Below are positions 1-8,539 of a DNA stretch of 64,000 bases, in pieces. Numbering within the stretch: the first letter of the stretch is position 1; each line of letters opens with the position of its first letter. The translations under genes were made by a program, and so were the position numbers. This stretch comes from Clostridium sp. 1001271B_151109_B4 (GTDB lineage Bacteria > Bacillota > Clostridia > Clostridiales > Clostridiaceae). A model generated the notes under the pieces. That model worked only from the letters and a program-made list of their open reading frames with translations. It did not search any database and was not told where the DNA came from. The stretch is from contig NZ_JADPBQ010000009.1 of NCBI RefSeq assembly GCF_015670405.1, positions 46,239 to 110,238 of the forward strand, in the 5' to 3' direction.

Positions 1-726
1 TATCCTATTAACCGAATACTCTTTTTCAAAAGGTTCATTTAACGATACATATTCTTCTATAAAATTCAAAATATTTTCATCTTCCTCTGAAAAATAATAT
101 ATTGATGGATCATACTTGAATTCTTTTCCATATGATAATGTTTTATTAAATCTCCTAGCATTAATTAATTCTGCTATATTTTTAACAACATAATATTTTT
201 TAGTTCCTATTTTCAAATCTAATTCATAAAAATATTTATATTTTGTTATATCCCTCTTAGTTAAATTTACTTGTATGCTAGCTTTTTCTTTATCACAGTT
301 ATTAATTTTATTTATAACGCTAAGTAATTTATCTGAATAATCCCCATTATCACTATCTACGCTACTTATTTTCTCTTTTTTTGCATTTGTTTTTTCTTCA
401 ATTGCTTCTTCAAACTTATAAAACGTAGCACCTATATGCTTACATATATATGTAGAATTAAAATCACAATTATTTTCAAAATCTACGCAATTACATTCAG
501 TATAAATTAACTCATTCTTTTTTAAATCAAATGATAAATTTGTATTATAAACATTTAAGTCACTTTCAGATATGACTTTTCCATATATATCCAAAGATCC
601 ATATTCTTTATCTGCTATAGACTTTATATCCAGTACTAATCCTTCTTTAAAACATTTCATCCCCTTATAAAGACGATTATTACTATCTTTTTTTAATATT
701 AATGCGTTTAGTTGCGTCACATTCAC
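1..726 (-). CDS. SWIM zinc-finger / SNF2-family helicase, N-terminal part (cut by window edge)
   Basis: This open frame is uninterrupted from a GTG at 726 to the left edge, giving 242 codons of a longer protein. A TGAGGTG ribosome site lies 7 bases before the GTG; the next GTG, at 720, is spaced less well. The visible part carries a SWIM zinc-finger pattern, Cys78-x-Cys80 followed by Cys95-x-His97 (CNC ... CKH), at the end of a small beta-rich domain. In Firmicutes this arrangement is typical of the N-terminus of SNF2/DEAD-box ATP-dependent DNA translocases that carry a SNF2-associated domain. The helicase motifs themselves would lie beyond the window, so the enzyme assignment is inferred from the N-terminal finger. 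The gene is followed on its other side by a 170-base gap and a convergent-free terminator. Confidence 0.72.
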   Translation of the reverse strand, partial: MNVTQLNALILKKDSNNRLYKGMKCFKEGLVLDIKSIADKEYGSLDIYGKVISESDLNVYNTNLSFDLKKNELIYTECNCVDFENNCDFNSTYICKHIGATFYKFEEAIEEKTNAKKEKISSVDSDNGDYSDKLLSVINKINNCDKEKASIQVNLTKRDITKYKYFYELDLKIGTKKYYVVKNIAELINARRFNKTLSYGKEFKYDPSIYYFSEEDENILNFIEEYVSLNEPFEKEYSVNRI

Positions 727-854
727 CCTAAGTCACCTCATTAAATGAACTATTTTATATATTAACTTTATTTAGAGTTTATTTTTTTATTATTCTAAAA
801 AAGCACTATCAATTATTTTACCACATTTTTCACTAAGTAATACATTATTTTAAC

Positions 855-895
855 AAAAAAAGAATGTATCAAAATATATTTACTTTGATACATTC
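855..895 (-). terminator. Rho-independent terminator of the ArsC-like gene
   Basis: On the minus strand a 12-bp stem (GAATGTATCAAA at 862-873 pairing with 884-895) is followed by a run of seven T. It lies directly after the stop of the ArsC/Spx-like gene. Confidence 0.85.
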
Positions 896-902
896 CATAA
901 AT

Positions 903-1256
903 TTAAATTATTTCTTTGTATGTTTCCTCTTTAAATCCTACTAATACTTTTTCTTCAGTTACTAATAATGGTCTCTTCACAAGTTTTCCATCACTTGCTA
1001 AAAGCTTAATCATTTCTTCTTGACTCATATCTTTTAACTTATCTTTTAGGTTCATTTCTCGATATAAAACACCTGAAGTATTAAAGAATTTTTTAATTTC
1101 TAATCCACTTAATTTTATCCATTTATCTAATTCTTCTTCAGTAGGATTATTTAATACTATATCTCTATCTTCAAAATCCACATTATTTTCTGTTAAAAAC
1201 TTCTTTGCTTTTCTACAAGTTGTACATTTAGGATATTCAATAAATAATTTTTTCAT
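903..1256 (-). CDS. ArsC/Spx-family thioredoxin-fold protein
   Basis: The 117-residue product has the small thioredoxin fold of the ArsC/Spx/MgsR family. A CTTC active-site motif sits at residues 11-14, and the C-terminal half ends in the family signature KRPLLV ... VGFKEETY. The full length matches the family (about 115-120 residues). Members include glutaredoxin-dependent arsenate reductases and the RNA-polymerase-binding stress regulators Spx and MgsR. The neighbours contain no arsenite pump or ArsR, so an arsenate role is not supported, and it is best read as a YusI/YffB-type member of unknown substrate. AAAGGGGAG precedes the ATG. The gene stands alone, divergent from the TPR-protein gene. 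Confidence 0.85.
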   Translation of the reverse strand: MKKLFIEYPKCTTCRKAKKFLTENNVDFEDRDIVLNNPTEEELDKWIKLSGLEIKKFFNTSGVLYREMNLKDKLKDMSQEEMIKLLASDGKLVKRPLLVTEEKVLVGFKEETYKEII

Positions 1257-1412
1257 AAGTATCTCCCCTTTTCATTTTTTATATTTTATCACACTTACAA
1301 TATAATAGTAAATAATAGTATAAATTTTATATTTCTATTTATGATTAATATTATATAATTGTATATAATATATATATTACAATTATTATTTCTAATAAAA
1401 GGAGTTGATATC

Positions 1413-1841
1413 TTGGAAAATTCACTTAACAAAAATGATTCCCTATTTAGCATTATCAATAAATTAATAAATAATAGAAATTACATAGAAGCTGAAAATA
1501 TATTGAACTCTACAAAAGATAGGAATTCAGAATATCATTATCTATATGGTCTAATTTTAAAGAATAAAGCTTGGTTTGATGAAGCCTTATCTCACTTAAA
1601 AAATGCAGTAATATTATCACCAGATAATATCCAATACAAAGATGAACTTATTTCACTTATGAGCAGACATAGACATTACTCAGATGATTACTATAATAAC
1701 GGTTATAGAAGAAGAAACCGTGGTTGTTCTTGTTGCTGTTGTGATGATTGTTGTGATTGTGGCAATTTTAGTTGTTGCGATCTTATTTGTTTAGATCAAT
1801 GCTGTGAATGTATGGGTGGAGACTTAATAGATTGTATTTAA
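1413..1841 (+). CDS. TPR-like protein with a cysteine-rich C-terminal tail
   Basis: I place the start at the TTG at 1413, because AAAGGAG stands 8 bases before it. The longer frame from 1359 has no ribosome site. The 142-residue product has a TPR-like helical core (about residues 10-90, with a W-F-x-x-A-x-x-H-x-K-x-A pattern and PDN). A short His/Tyr/Arg-rich linker follows, then a tail holding 15 cysteines in about 40 residues. The core closely resembles the TPR core of the next gene, so the two look like tandem paralogues with different tails. No signal peptide is visible. The tail could bind metal or form disulfides, but its function is unknown. It is the first of three co-oriented genes. 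Confidence 0.75.
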   Translation: MENSLNKNDSLFSIINKLINNRNYIEAENILNSTKDRNSEYHYLYGLILKNKAWFDEALSHLKNAVILSPDNIQYKDELISLMSRHRHYSDDYYNNGYRRRNRGCSCCCCDDCCDCGNFSCCDLICLDQCCECMGGDLIDCI

Positions 1842-1929
1842 TATTATTTCTATTATTTTATTGAATCACTTATTTACATCAAGATGAATATATTATAATG
1901 ATTTAATAATCTTTCTAAGGAGATTTAAT

Positions 1930-2742
1930 ATGAACCCTTATAAGGTACTAGGTGTACGACCTAATGCATCTTTAGATGAAATCAAAACAGCCTACGAATC
2001 CCTTGCAAATACCTATGATATAAATAGTTATGAAGGTTCTTTAGAAGAACCCCTTGCTGAGGATAAGCTTTCAGAGTTAAATACAGCATATAATAGTTTA
2101 ATTAATGAGTATAAGTACAAAGATATACGTAATTTAATTGAAAAACAACAATTTTTATCAGCTGAAACACAATTAAATTTAATTACTGATAAGTCATCTG
2201 CTGAATGGAACTATTTACAAGGCTTTGTTTTATTAAAAAAAGGTTGGTTTAAGGCAGGTGTTAATCATATGAAAGCTGCTGCAGAACTTAACCCTGATAA
2301 CCAAGAATATCAAGAGGCATTAATGGTTTTAGCTAAAAAGGTAAAACAAATGAAAGCAAACTATGCTCGTGCTATGCAAAGCAATGCAGCTGCACAAAAT
2401 AATAATAGCATGTGTGGCGGTGGTGGCGGAAATCAAGCAAATATGTGCGGCGGACAAGGTTCTGGTGGAGGAATTGATCCAAATATATTAAATATGTTAA
2501 TGAATAATTCTGGTGGTATGGGCGGTGCTAATCCTATGAGTGGAGGAGCTAATAATATGGGTGGTGCAGCTAATGGTGCTAATCCTATGGGTGGAGCAAA
2601 CAACCCTTTAAGTAATATGGCTGGCATGGGTAATAATATGGGTGGCAATCCAATGCAAAATATGCTATTGCAAAGCCTTTTAGGCGGCGGTGGCAATGGA
2701 ATGAATATGTGTGGTAATGGCGGTGGTGGTGGATTGTGTTAA
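1930..2742 (+). CDS. J-like domain / TPR protein with Gly-Met-Asn-rich tail
   Basis: The 270-residue product starts with a J-domain-like segment (NPYKVLGV ... DEIKTAYESLA ... LSELNTAYNSLI, residues 1-65). The HPD tripeptide that J proteins need to stimulate Hsp70 is absent: the loop reads YDINSYEG and has no histidine. Residues 70-145 form a TPR-like hairpin unit that matches the preceding gene (WNYLQGF..LKKGWF..A..H.K.A). Residues 155-270 are low complexity, rich in Gly, Met, Asn and Ala with a few Cys, and end in GGGGGLC. AAGGAG precedes the ATG. It lies between the Cys-tailed TPR gene and the DUF5685 gene. A scaffold role is plausible but unproven. Confidence 0.8.
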   Translation: MNPYKVLGVRPNASLDEIKTAYESLANTYDINSYEGSLEEPLAEDKLSELNTAYNSLINEYKYKDIRNLIEKQQFLSAETQLNLITDKSSAEWNYLQGFVLLKKGWFKAGVNHMKAAAELNPDNQEYQEALMVLAKKVKQMKANYARAMQSNAAAQNNNSMCGGGGGNQANMCGGQGSGGGIDPNILNMLMNNSGGMGGANPMSGGANNMGGAANGANPMGGANNPLSNMAGMGNNMGGNPMQNMLLQSLLGGGGNGMNMCGNGGGGGLC

Positions 2743-2793
2743 AACATCACTTAATCTTCCTAAATTATCTATGAAGCTAAAAGGAGTCTTATA

Positions 2794-3702
2794 ATGTTTG
2801 GATACGTCACACCTCTTAAAAGCGAACTTAAAGTTAAAGAATTTGAGTACTTTAGGAGCTATTATTGTGGCTTATGCAACGAAATCAAAAATCAATTTGG
2901 TAATATACCCCGATTTTGCTTAAATTACGATTTAACTTTCATTGGTTTTATGTTAGATGGACTTTTTAGTAATCCTCTAAAATTAAAAGAGGTAACATGT
3001 ATACGCCATCCTGGTAAAAAACTTATTATTGCTACTGAATCCCAATGTTTAAATTATTGTGCAGACTTAAGCATATTACTATTTGATTATAAACTTAAAG
3101 ATAACATAGAAGATGACAAAAGTTTAAAAAGTAAGTTTTTTAAATTAATTCTTTCTCCTTCATCTAAAAAGAGCTTTAACAATTTAAATAAGATAGCTGA
3201 TAAAATATCAACTAATTTAAGCCTAATTTCTAATTTTGAAAAGACAAAAGCCTTTTCTTCATTAGATGAAATATCTCATCCCTTTGGAAATATTATGGCA
3301 TGTATTTTAAGTGATTTCCCATATGAATTTGAAGAAGATAGTAAAATACTAAGAGATGCATTATATTCACTTGGGTATTTTATCGGTAAATGGATTTATT
3401 TAATGGATGCTTTAGATGATTTAAAAAATGATATATCTACAAATAGTTTTAATCCTTATAATGTTTTATATAATACTAAAAATTTATCTTACGAAGATTT
3501 ACTATCTTCTTGCATTGAAGATATTGACTTTTCTATTTTAAATAGTTTAGTTAATTGTAGTGAAACTTTAAAAAACATTCCTTTTAAAAAACATTATACT
3601 ATTATTGACAATGTTATTAATCTTGGAATGCTAAACAAATATTATGAGGTATTAAATAAATATCATTTTATTAATAACAAAAAGATAAATACCAGTAGTT
3701 AG
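2794..3702 (+). CDS. DUF5685-family protein
   Basis: The 302-residue product matches my memory of the DUF5685 family: an N-terminal MFGYVTP...E-F-x-x-F-R-x-Y-Y-C-G-L-C motif (Cys25 and Cys28), then mostly helical sequence with further conserved cysteines. Around residues 195-215 it reads YFIGKWIYLMDALDDLKND. That resembles the Gly ... Asp-Asp-x-x-Asp helix of isoprenoid-synthase folds, although no such activity is documented to my knowledge. AAAGGAG lies before the ATG. The gene closes the three-gene plus-strand group with the two TPR proteins, and its stop codon falls inside the following terminator hairpin. The function is unknown. Confidence 0.7.
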   Translation: MFGYVTPLKSELKVKEFEYFRSYYCGLCNEIKNQFGNIPRFCLNYDLTFIGFMLDGLFSNPLKLKEVTCIRHPGKKLIIATESQCLNYCADLSILLFDYKLKDNIEDDKSLKSKFFKLILSPSSKKSFNNLNKIADKISTNLSLISNFEKTKAFSSLDEISHPFGNIMACILSDFPYEFEEDSKILRDALYSLGYFIGKWIYLMDALDDLKNDISTNSFNPYNVLYNTKNLSYEDLLSSCIEDIDFSILNSLVNCSETLKNIPFKKHYTIIDNVINLGMLNKYYEVLNKYHFINNKKINTSS

Positions 3703-3719
3703 CTACTGGTATTTTTTTG
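3688..3719 (+). terminator. Terminator after the TPR/J-like/DUF5685 group
   Basis: A perfect 10-bp stem (ATACCAGTAG at 3689-3698, CTACTGGTAT at 3703-3712) has a 4-base loop and is followed by seven T. The loop contains the stop codon of the DUF5685 gene. It lies between convergent genes and may serve both. Confidence 0.9.
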
Positions 3720-3721
3720 TA

Positions 3722-4513
3722 TTATTTATTGTAAGCTACAATATCTCTTTTACTATCAGCTATTACATTGCCATCTTTATCTAAGTCATATATTGATGTT
3801 ACTGTAACTTTTTTTATGTCACCTTTTAAATCTTGAATTTTAGCTATAAAATAACTTTTCACTCTTTTATTTATTTCTTGTGGTTCTTCTACTTCACTTG
3901 TAAAAGTACCTTCAGTAGTTTCTACAATAATTTGTGTTTTGTCATTTTCTGTTCCAAATGTATACGAATTGCTCGTATCATTATATAAATCTACACGAAT
4001 TAGAGCTCCATCAAATAAAACTGCTTCTTTCATTAAATTTAAATTCAATTCTTTTTCTTTATTAGCAGGAACATTAAAGTTTATACATTCACTTATTCCA
4101 TCTGGTGAAATTGACCATCCATTATCTTCCTTAATTAATGCATAAACATAATCTTCATTGCTTTCTTCACCATTGATTACTGCATTAATATTAACTACTG
4201 CTTTTTTTAAATTTTCATTAATATCCTCTACACTTTTTGTAGTTGATGAATTAATAGTTGCATCTTTTCTGTTACTTTTAATCATCTTTATTATTTTGTT
4301 CGCATCATATCCTATGTAATCTATATATTCATCGGAATATAGTTTAACCATCTCTTCAATATTATTTTCTACGTTATACTTATTGAATGATTCTAATACC
4401 TCTTCTGCTGTGTTACCTCTAATCATTTCCACTTCTTTACCGCAACCTGTAAGCAAAATAGACATAATAGAAATAACACATAATAATGTTAATAATCTTT
4501 TAATTCTTTTCAT
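3722..4513 (-). CDS. Lipoprotein with NTF2-like domain, function unknown
   Basis: The 263-residue product has a basic N-terminus, a hydrophobic stretch and a lipobox LLTGC ending at Cys24, so it should be exported and lipidated on the outer face of the membrane. Residues 33-135 (AEEVLESFNKYNVENN...YSDEYIDYIGY...KEDNGWSIS) read like an NTF2-type fold. The second half (about 145-260) is a beta-rich domain like those in clostridial lipoproteins of unknown function. GAGGAAG precedes the ATG. It is a single gene, convergent with the DUF5685 gene. Confidence 0.7.
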   Translation of the reverse strand: MKRIKRLLTLLCVISIMSILLTGCGKEVEMIRGNTAEEVLESFNKYNVENNIEEMVKLYSDEYIDYIGYDANKIIKMIKSNRKDATINSSTTKSVEDINENLKKAVVNINAVINGEESNEDYVYALIKEDNGWSISPDGISECINFNVPANKEKELNLNLMKEAVLFDGALIRVDLYNDTSNSYTFGTENDKTQIIVETTEGTFTSEVEEPQEINKRVKSYFIAKIQDLKGDIKKVTVTSIYDLDKDGNVIADSKRDIVAYNK

Positions 4514-4575
4514 GAAAACTTCCTCACTTTTCTAATTTCTCTCACTAAGTATACAACATGTTGTAGGAAATTTCA

Positions 4576-5025
4576 CTAATAATTACATAACTTACTTTGT
4601 AAATTTTTTAACTTCTTTAAATGATTATCATAATCTTTAACTACACCATAAATATCACTTAAAATACTCTTTTCCATACTTTCATTTTCCTCAATAAATT
4701 TATTTGCATTTCTATTTCCGATTTCCATTGCTTTTATTGCATGCTCACATACTTCACAATCGGTATCTACGGGAATAAGCTTAATCTTTTCAAAGGCTTC
4801 TGCTATGTTTCCTCTTATCCCTAATGAATCACTAGCATTTCCTCCTAATTCTTCTATCCTATGCGTAATTGCTTCTTCATGCTTTTTAAAAGATTCTATT
4901 ATTTCCTTTAATACACCCTTCAGCTCTAAATTTTCAGCCTTATCTAAATACTCTTTAAAAGTAGCTCCTCCCATATGAACCCCTGTTAAGAATTTATTTA
5001 ATTCTTTTATAATCTTATCTCTCAC
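4576..5025 (-). CDS. DUF2383-like four-helix protein
   Basis: The start is GTG, preceded by AGAGGTG at 7 bases. The 149-residue product is all helical. It has the pattern LNKFLTGVHMGGATFKEYLDKA...KKHEEAITHRI..LGG, as in the ferritin-like DUF2383/PA2169 group, with several Glu and His spaced as in four-helix bundles. The metal ligands are not complete enough to claim ferritin activity. There is no signal peptide, so a cytoplasmic location is expected. It lies between the lipoprotein and the HesB-like gene, all minus strand, but with gaps that suggest separate transcription. Confidence 0.6.
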   Translation of the reverse strand: MRDKIIKELNKFLTGVHMGGATFKEYLDKAENLELKGVLKEIIESFKKHEEAITHRIEELGGNASDSLGIRGNIAEAFEKIKLIPVDTDCEVCEHAIKAMEIGNRNANKFIEENESMEKSILSDIYGVVKDYDNHLKKLKNLQSKLCNY

Positions 5026-5112
5026 TTTTTATCACCTCTATACTTTTTACATTATTTTTTCCATTATGAAAAATATTATTTATCTACCACCGAAAAAATT
5101 TTTTATTAATAA

Positions 5113-5147
5113 TTACAAAAAGGATATACATTTCTGCATACCCTTTT
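5113..5147 (-). terminator. Terminator after the HesB-like gene
   Basis: On the minus strand a 10-bp stem with one G-T pair (5118-5127 with 5138-5147) is followed by TTTTTG, just past the stop at 5151. Confidence 0.75.
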
Positions 5148-5150
5148 ACA

Positions 5151-5426
5151 TTAATCTAAATCACGTATATAAAATCCTTTATTATATACTTCTTTATCAT
5201 ATTTAATTTCAAGCTTATTACAAGCTCTAACATCTTTTTTATTAACTACAAACTTTATTCCACTAATTATAATTTCTTCATCTTCATCGCTTTTAAAATC
5301 TGGATATAAATCATATCCTGGTCTTCCACATCCATAAAATACTTTTATTCTCACATAATCTTCTGAACTATTTTCTATAAGTTCACTTAATGCATTTTTG
5401 GCTTTTTCATCAAAAGTAAATTCCAT
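5151..5426 (-). CDS. HesB/IscA-like iron-sulfur biosynthesis family protein
   Basis: The 91-residue product has the short HesB/IscA-like fold: the opening FTFDEKAKNALSELI, then RIKVFYGCGRPGYDL with Cys33, and a DLYPD segment. The family's C-terminal Cys-Gly-Cys pair is absent; only one later Cys (DVRACN) is present. It is therefore a divergent, possibly non-cluster-carrying member of the kind common in Clostridium. TAGGAGGAAG precedes the ATG. It lies 37 bases after the aspartate kinase gene on the same strand. Its partner proteins are unknown. Confidence 0.65.
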   Translation of the reverse strand: MEFTFDEKAKNALSELIENSSEDYVRIKVFYGCGRPGYDLYPDFKSDEDEEIIISGIKFVVNKKDVRACNKLEIKYDKEVYNKGFYIRDLD

Positions 5427-5463
5427 TTTACTTCCTCCTAAGTATTTTTATAGTAATATAACC

Positions 5464-6672
5464 TTACTTTGCAGTACCTAAATTAAATTCATTATGAAGC
5501 AACTTTATAGCTTCTCTTACCTTACTAGTGTAAATTAAACACCATATTGTCATATTAGAATCTGTTGTTTGTAAAATTTCAATCTCATTGCTAGTTAAAG
5601 TATTTATTATTCTTGCCATTACACCTGGAACACCATTCATACCAGCTCCAACTATAGCAATAGTACTACAATCTTCAATTATAGTATATTTTATTTCAGC
5701 TTTTTTCATTATTTCATCAAGCTTTTCTTTTTCAGACGCATCTATTGTAAACATTTGATGTTCTGGGAAAATATTAATTAAATCTAGGCTTATATGGTTT
5801 TTAGCAAGCAATTCTAATAAATTTTTATACGAACCTTTATCTCTATTATCTGATAATCTTACTCTAACTTGAATTCTATTATTTAAGTGAGTAATTCCAG
5901 AAATCAATCTCTTTTCTTCTTCAGAAACACTACTTTTTATCACTGTTCCTTTACAATCATTCATTGTATTTTTAATAACTAATGGTACATTTCCCTTTTT
6001 AGCTAATGCTACAGCCTTAGGATGTATTACTTTTGCACCATGATCAGCTAATTGAAATACTTCATTGTAAGAAATTTCATTTATTAGTGAAGCATCTTCG
6101 ACAACCCTTGGATCAGCTGTCATAATTCCATCTACATCAGTATATATATCAATTTCCTTTGCTTTTAAAGCAACACCTAATATACATGCTGAAGTATCAC
6201 TTCCACCTCTTCCTAACGTTGTGAAAAATCCATCTTCTGTTACACCTTGAAATCCTGTAATAACTGGTACTTTCCCAGCTTCTAGTATTTTCATTATATT
6301 AGTATTATCAACTTTAATTGATTGAGCATCAGTAAAATTATCATCCGTTATTATTCCAGCTTGACCTCCTGTTAAAGGAACAGCAGTTATTCCGTGCTTA
6401 TATAAATCATTGCACATTACTACAGAGCTTATTATTTCTCCACAGCACATTAATAAATCCTGAGCGCTTTTATTATTCTCTTTAAAATTACTATCTACAA
6501 GTGATAATAGGCTATCTGTAGCATAGGGTTCTCCAAACCTTCCCATTGCTGACACAACTACTACTGGTTTAAAACCACTTTCAATTGCTTTGCCTATTTT
6601 TTTTATTACTTGTTTTCTTCTTTCCTCTGTTGATACAGATGTTCCTCCAAACTTTTGCACTATAATATCCAA
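5464..6672 (-). CDS. dapG: Aspartate kinase
   Basis: The 402-residue enzyme phosphorylates aspartate in the first step of lysine, threonine, methionine and diaminopimelate synthesis. KFGGTSV is at residues 7-13, TTLGRGGSDTSA is the kinase signature, and tandem ACT domains fill roughly residues 265-400. The ACT domains probably bind an amino-acid effector. The start is TTG with a purine-rich GGGGGAAG ahead. In Bacillus subtilis, ymxG, ymxH and the diaminopimelate-sensitive isozyme DapG lie in the same neighbourhood, and that synteny is the reason for the symbol. The exact inhibitor cannot be read from sequence. Confidence 0.88.
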   Translation of the reverse strand: MDIIVQKFGGTSVSTEERRKQVIKKIGKAIESGFKPVVVVSAMGRFGEPYATDSLLSLVDSNFKENNKSAQDLLMCCGEIISSVVMCNDLYKHGITAVPLTGGQAGIITDDNFTDAQSIKVDNTNIMKILEAGKVPVITGFQGVTEDGFFTTLGRGGSDTSACILGVALKAKEIDIYTDVDGIMTADPRVVEDASLINEISYNEVFQLADHGAKVIHPKAVALAKKGNVPLVIKNTMNDCKGTVIKSSVSEEEKRLISGITHLNNRIQVRVRLSDNRDKGSYKNLLELLAKNHISLDLINIFPEHQMFTIDASEKEKLDEIMKKAEIKYTIIEDCSTIAIVGAGMNGVPGVMARIINTLTSNEIEILQTTDSNMTIWCLIYTSKVREAIKLLHNEFNLGTAK

Positions 6673-6694
6673 GGAATCTTCCCCCTTAAGTTTT

Positions 6695-7000
6695 CTAAGC
6701 TCTCGCTCTCTTTATCTTTCCTTCCTCGGCAGAGATTACTATGACATTAGTTCCTACTTTAGTTACACATTCCCATGGTATTTCAACGTACTCTTTACTA
6801 CCAAAGAAGCTAAACTTTCCTGCACTAATACCAACCACCAGGAATTTAAGATATCCGTTTTCATCTATTACAAAGTCAATATTTGAAGCAGTATCATATT
6901 TTTCTGCACTTTCAAGATTAAAAATTTCATAACCTTCTAATTCACTTAAATTTCTTATCTTGCTCTCTGGTTTTTTTTCATAATATTCAAAATCCTTCAT
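6695..7000 (-). CDS. ymxH: YlmC/YmxH family PRC-barrel sporulation protein
   Basis: I place the start at the ATG at 7000 (MKDFEYYEKK), 8 bases after GGAGGT. The frame extends upstream but has no better ribosome site. The 101-residue product is a small beta-barrel of the YlmC/YmxH type (SELEGYEIFNLESAEKYDT...YLKFLVVGI...IPWECVTKVGTNVIVI). The family is widespread in spore formers and is annotated as sporulation related, with no known biochemical activity. It sits between the M16 protease and aspartate kinase genes, the same order as in B. subtilis. Confidence 0.85.
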   Translation of the reverse strand: MKDFEYYEKKPESKIRNLSELEGYEIFNLESAEKYDTASNIDFVIDENGYLKFLVVGISAGKFSFFGSKEYVEIPWECVTKVGTNVIVISAEEGKIKRARA

Positions 7001-7125
7001 AATAATTACCTCCTTGTTATACATAATATTATGCATCCCTTTGGTAATATATTACTTTAAGAATTAGAACATCAAACCTTCAAATACTTACTTTACATAA
7101 CTAATATATCAACTATATTTAGAAC

Positions 7126-8430
7126 TTACAATAAAAACTTTTCATCAGTACTGTTCTTATATGCAACTTTAGACTTTTCTAAAATTGTATTTAATTTATC
7201 AGCTTCAACACCTTGCCCAACAAAAGCTGTACTGATTATTCCTGGTTTAAAGCATCTCTCCAATACATAGTTTATGTCATTTTTGTCTATTTTGTTAATT
7301 CTATTAATAACCTCTTCTTGAGTTTTTATCTTATTTTGTAATAAAAAGCATTTTGCATTAGCAAACATTCTTGATGATGTACTTTCTAATCCTAAAATAT
7401 AATTTGCCTTTATTTTCTCTTTGTTTATTTCTAACAATTCATTACTAATACCTTCTCTAGTAAACTTTTCTAACTGTTCATTGATTACACTTATTGCTTT
7501 ATCACAATATTTATTGCTTAATCCAGTGTAAATATTCATTGTTCCAACCCCTAAATAAGGTTGCATATATGAATAAATTGTATAACATAAACCTAATTCT
7601 TCTCTTACTTTTTGGAAAAGAATCGATGATGCTCCACCACCAAAAATATTGTTTAATAATACTAATGAATAAGATTTATCATTAGCGTATGGCAAGCCAT
7701 TAAGTCCAAGATTAATATGGACTTGTTCAATTTGCTTTTCACAATATTTACTATCATTTTTAAGTATAATTTCCTCATACGTTGGTTTATAAATATCATC
7801 CTTACTCCATCCACCAAAATATTCTTCAATAAGTTTTCTCAATTCTTTTTCATCAAATCTTCCACATATACTAAGTACAGAGTTATATGGTGTATAATGA
7901 GTTCTAATATAATCTTTTATTTTTTTTCTATTAAAAGATCTAATTTTATCTGGAGTACCTAAAATAGGATATGCTAATGAATCATTTCCAAAGATAGCTT
8001 GAGAATGTATTTCATCTAATACATCTTCAGGATTATCTTGACTCATATTAATTTCTTCAATTACTACACCTTTTTCCTTTTCAATCTCTTCTTCATCAAA
8101 TTTAGAATTTAATAACATATCTGAAATTACTTCTAGACATAAGTCTGTATGAGTATTTAAAGCTTTTATATAATAACAAGTAGTTTCCTTACTTGTATAA
8201 GCATTTATTTGTCCTCCAATATTCTCAATTTCTTGAACTATTTCTTTTGCACTTCTCTTTTCTGTACCCTTAAAGAACATATGCTCAATAAAGTGTGATA
8301 TACCATTCTCATCTTTTGTTTCATTTCTAGAACCATTTTGAACCATAATACCTACACTTATAGAATTTACATGTTCAATATATTCAGTAACTACTCTTAG
8401 CCCGTTATCTAATGTATATAAATTAAACAT
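7126..8430 (-). CDS. ymxG: M16-family zinc protease (YmxG/MlpA type)
   Basis: The start is the ATG at 8430, because GGAGGTAAGT precedes it; the upstream in-frame ATG overlaps that ribosome site. The 434-residue product has the inverted zinc motif HFIEH at residues 46-50. A downstream Glu in EKGVVIEEINMS (about residue 126) is expected to complete the metal site. The two M16 halves (about 1-215 and 225-430) are both present. The family processes peptides in the cytoplasm, and B. subtilis MlpA affects extracellular protease production. The gene follows pnp and precedes ymxH, as in other Firmicutes. Confidence 0.88.
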   Translation of the reverse strand: MFNLYTLDNGLRVVTEYIEHVNSISVGIMVQNGSRNETKDENGISHFIEHMFFKGTEKRSAKEIVQEIENIGGQINAYTSKETTCYYIKALNTHTDLCLEVISDMLLNSKFDEEEIEKEKGVVIEEINMSQDNPEDVLDEIHSQAIFGNDSLAYPILGTPDKIRSFNRKKIKDYIRTHYTPYNSVLSICGRFDEKELRKLIEEYFGGWSKDDIYKPTYEEIILKNDSKYCEKQIEQVHINLGLNGLPYANDKSYSLVLLNNIFGGGASSILFQKVREELGLCYTIYSYMQPYLGVGTMNIYTGLSNKYCDKAISVINEQLEKFTREGISNELLEINKEKIKANYILGLESTSSRMFANAKCFLLQNKIKTQEEVINRINKIDKNDINYVLERCFKPGIISTAFVGQGVEADKLNTILEKSKVAYKNSTDEKFLL

Positions 8431-8494
8431 ACTTACCTCCATTTTTATAAGTTTGCTTTTAGTTTATTTTAATCTTATCATATTTATTCTATAT

Positions 8495-8528
8495 AGTAAA
8501 AAAAAGAGAATTATTTTTAATTCTCTTT
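8495..8528 (-). terminator. Terminator after pnp
   Basis: On the minus strand AAAGAGAATTA (8503-8513) pairs perfectly with 8518-8528 and is followed by a long T run, 12 bases beyond the pnp stop. Confidence 0.85.
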
Positions 8529-8539
8529 TACCATTTCAA

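Noticed and set aside
6590..6886. Plus-strand open frame across the aspartate kinase and ymxH genes
   Set aside because: It is antisense to two well-supported genes and lacks a ribosome site.
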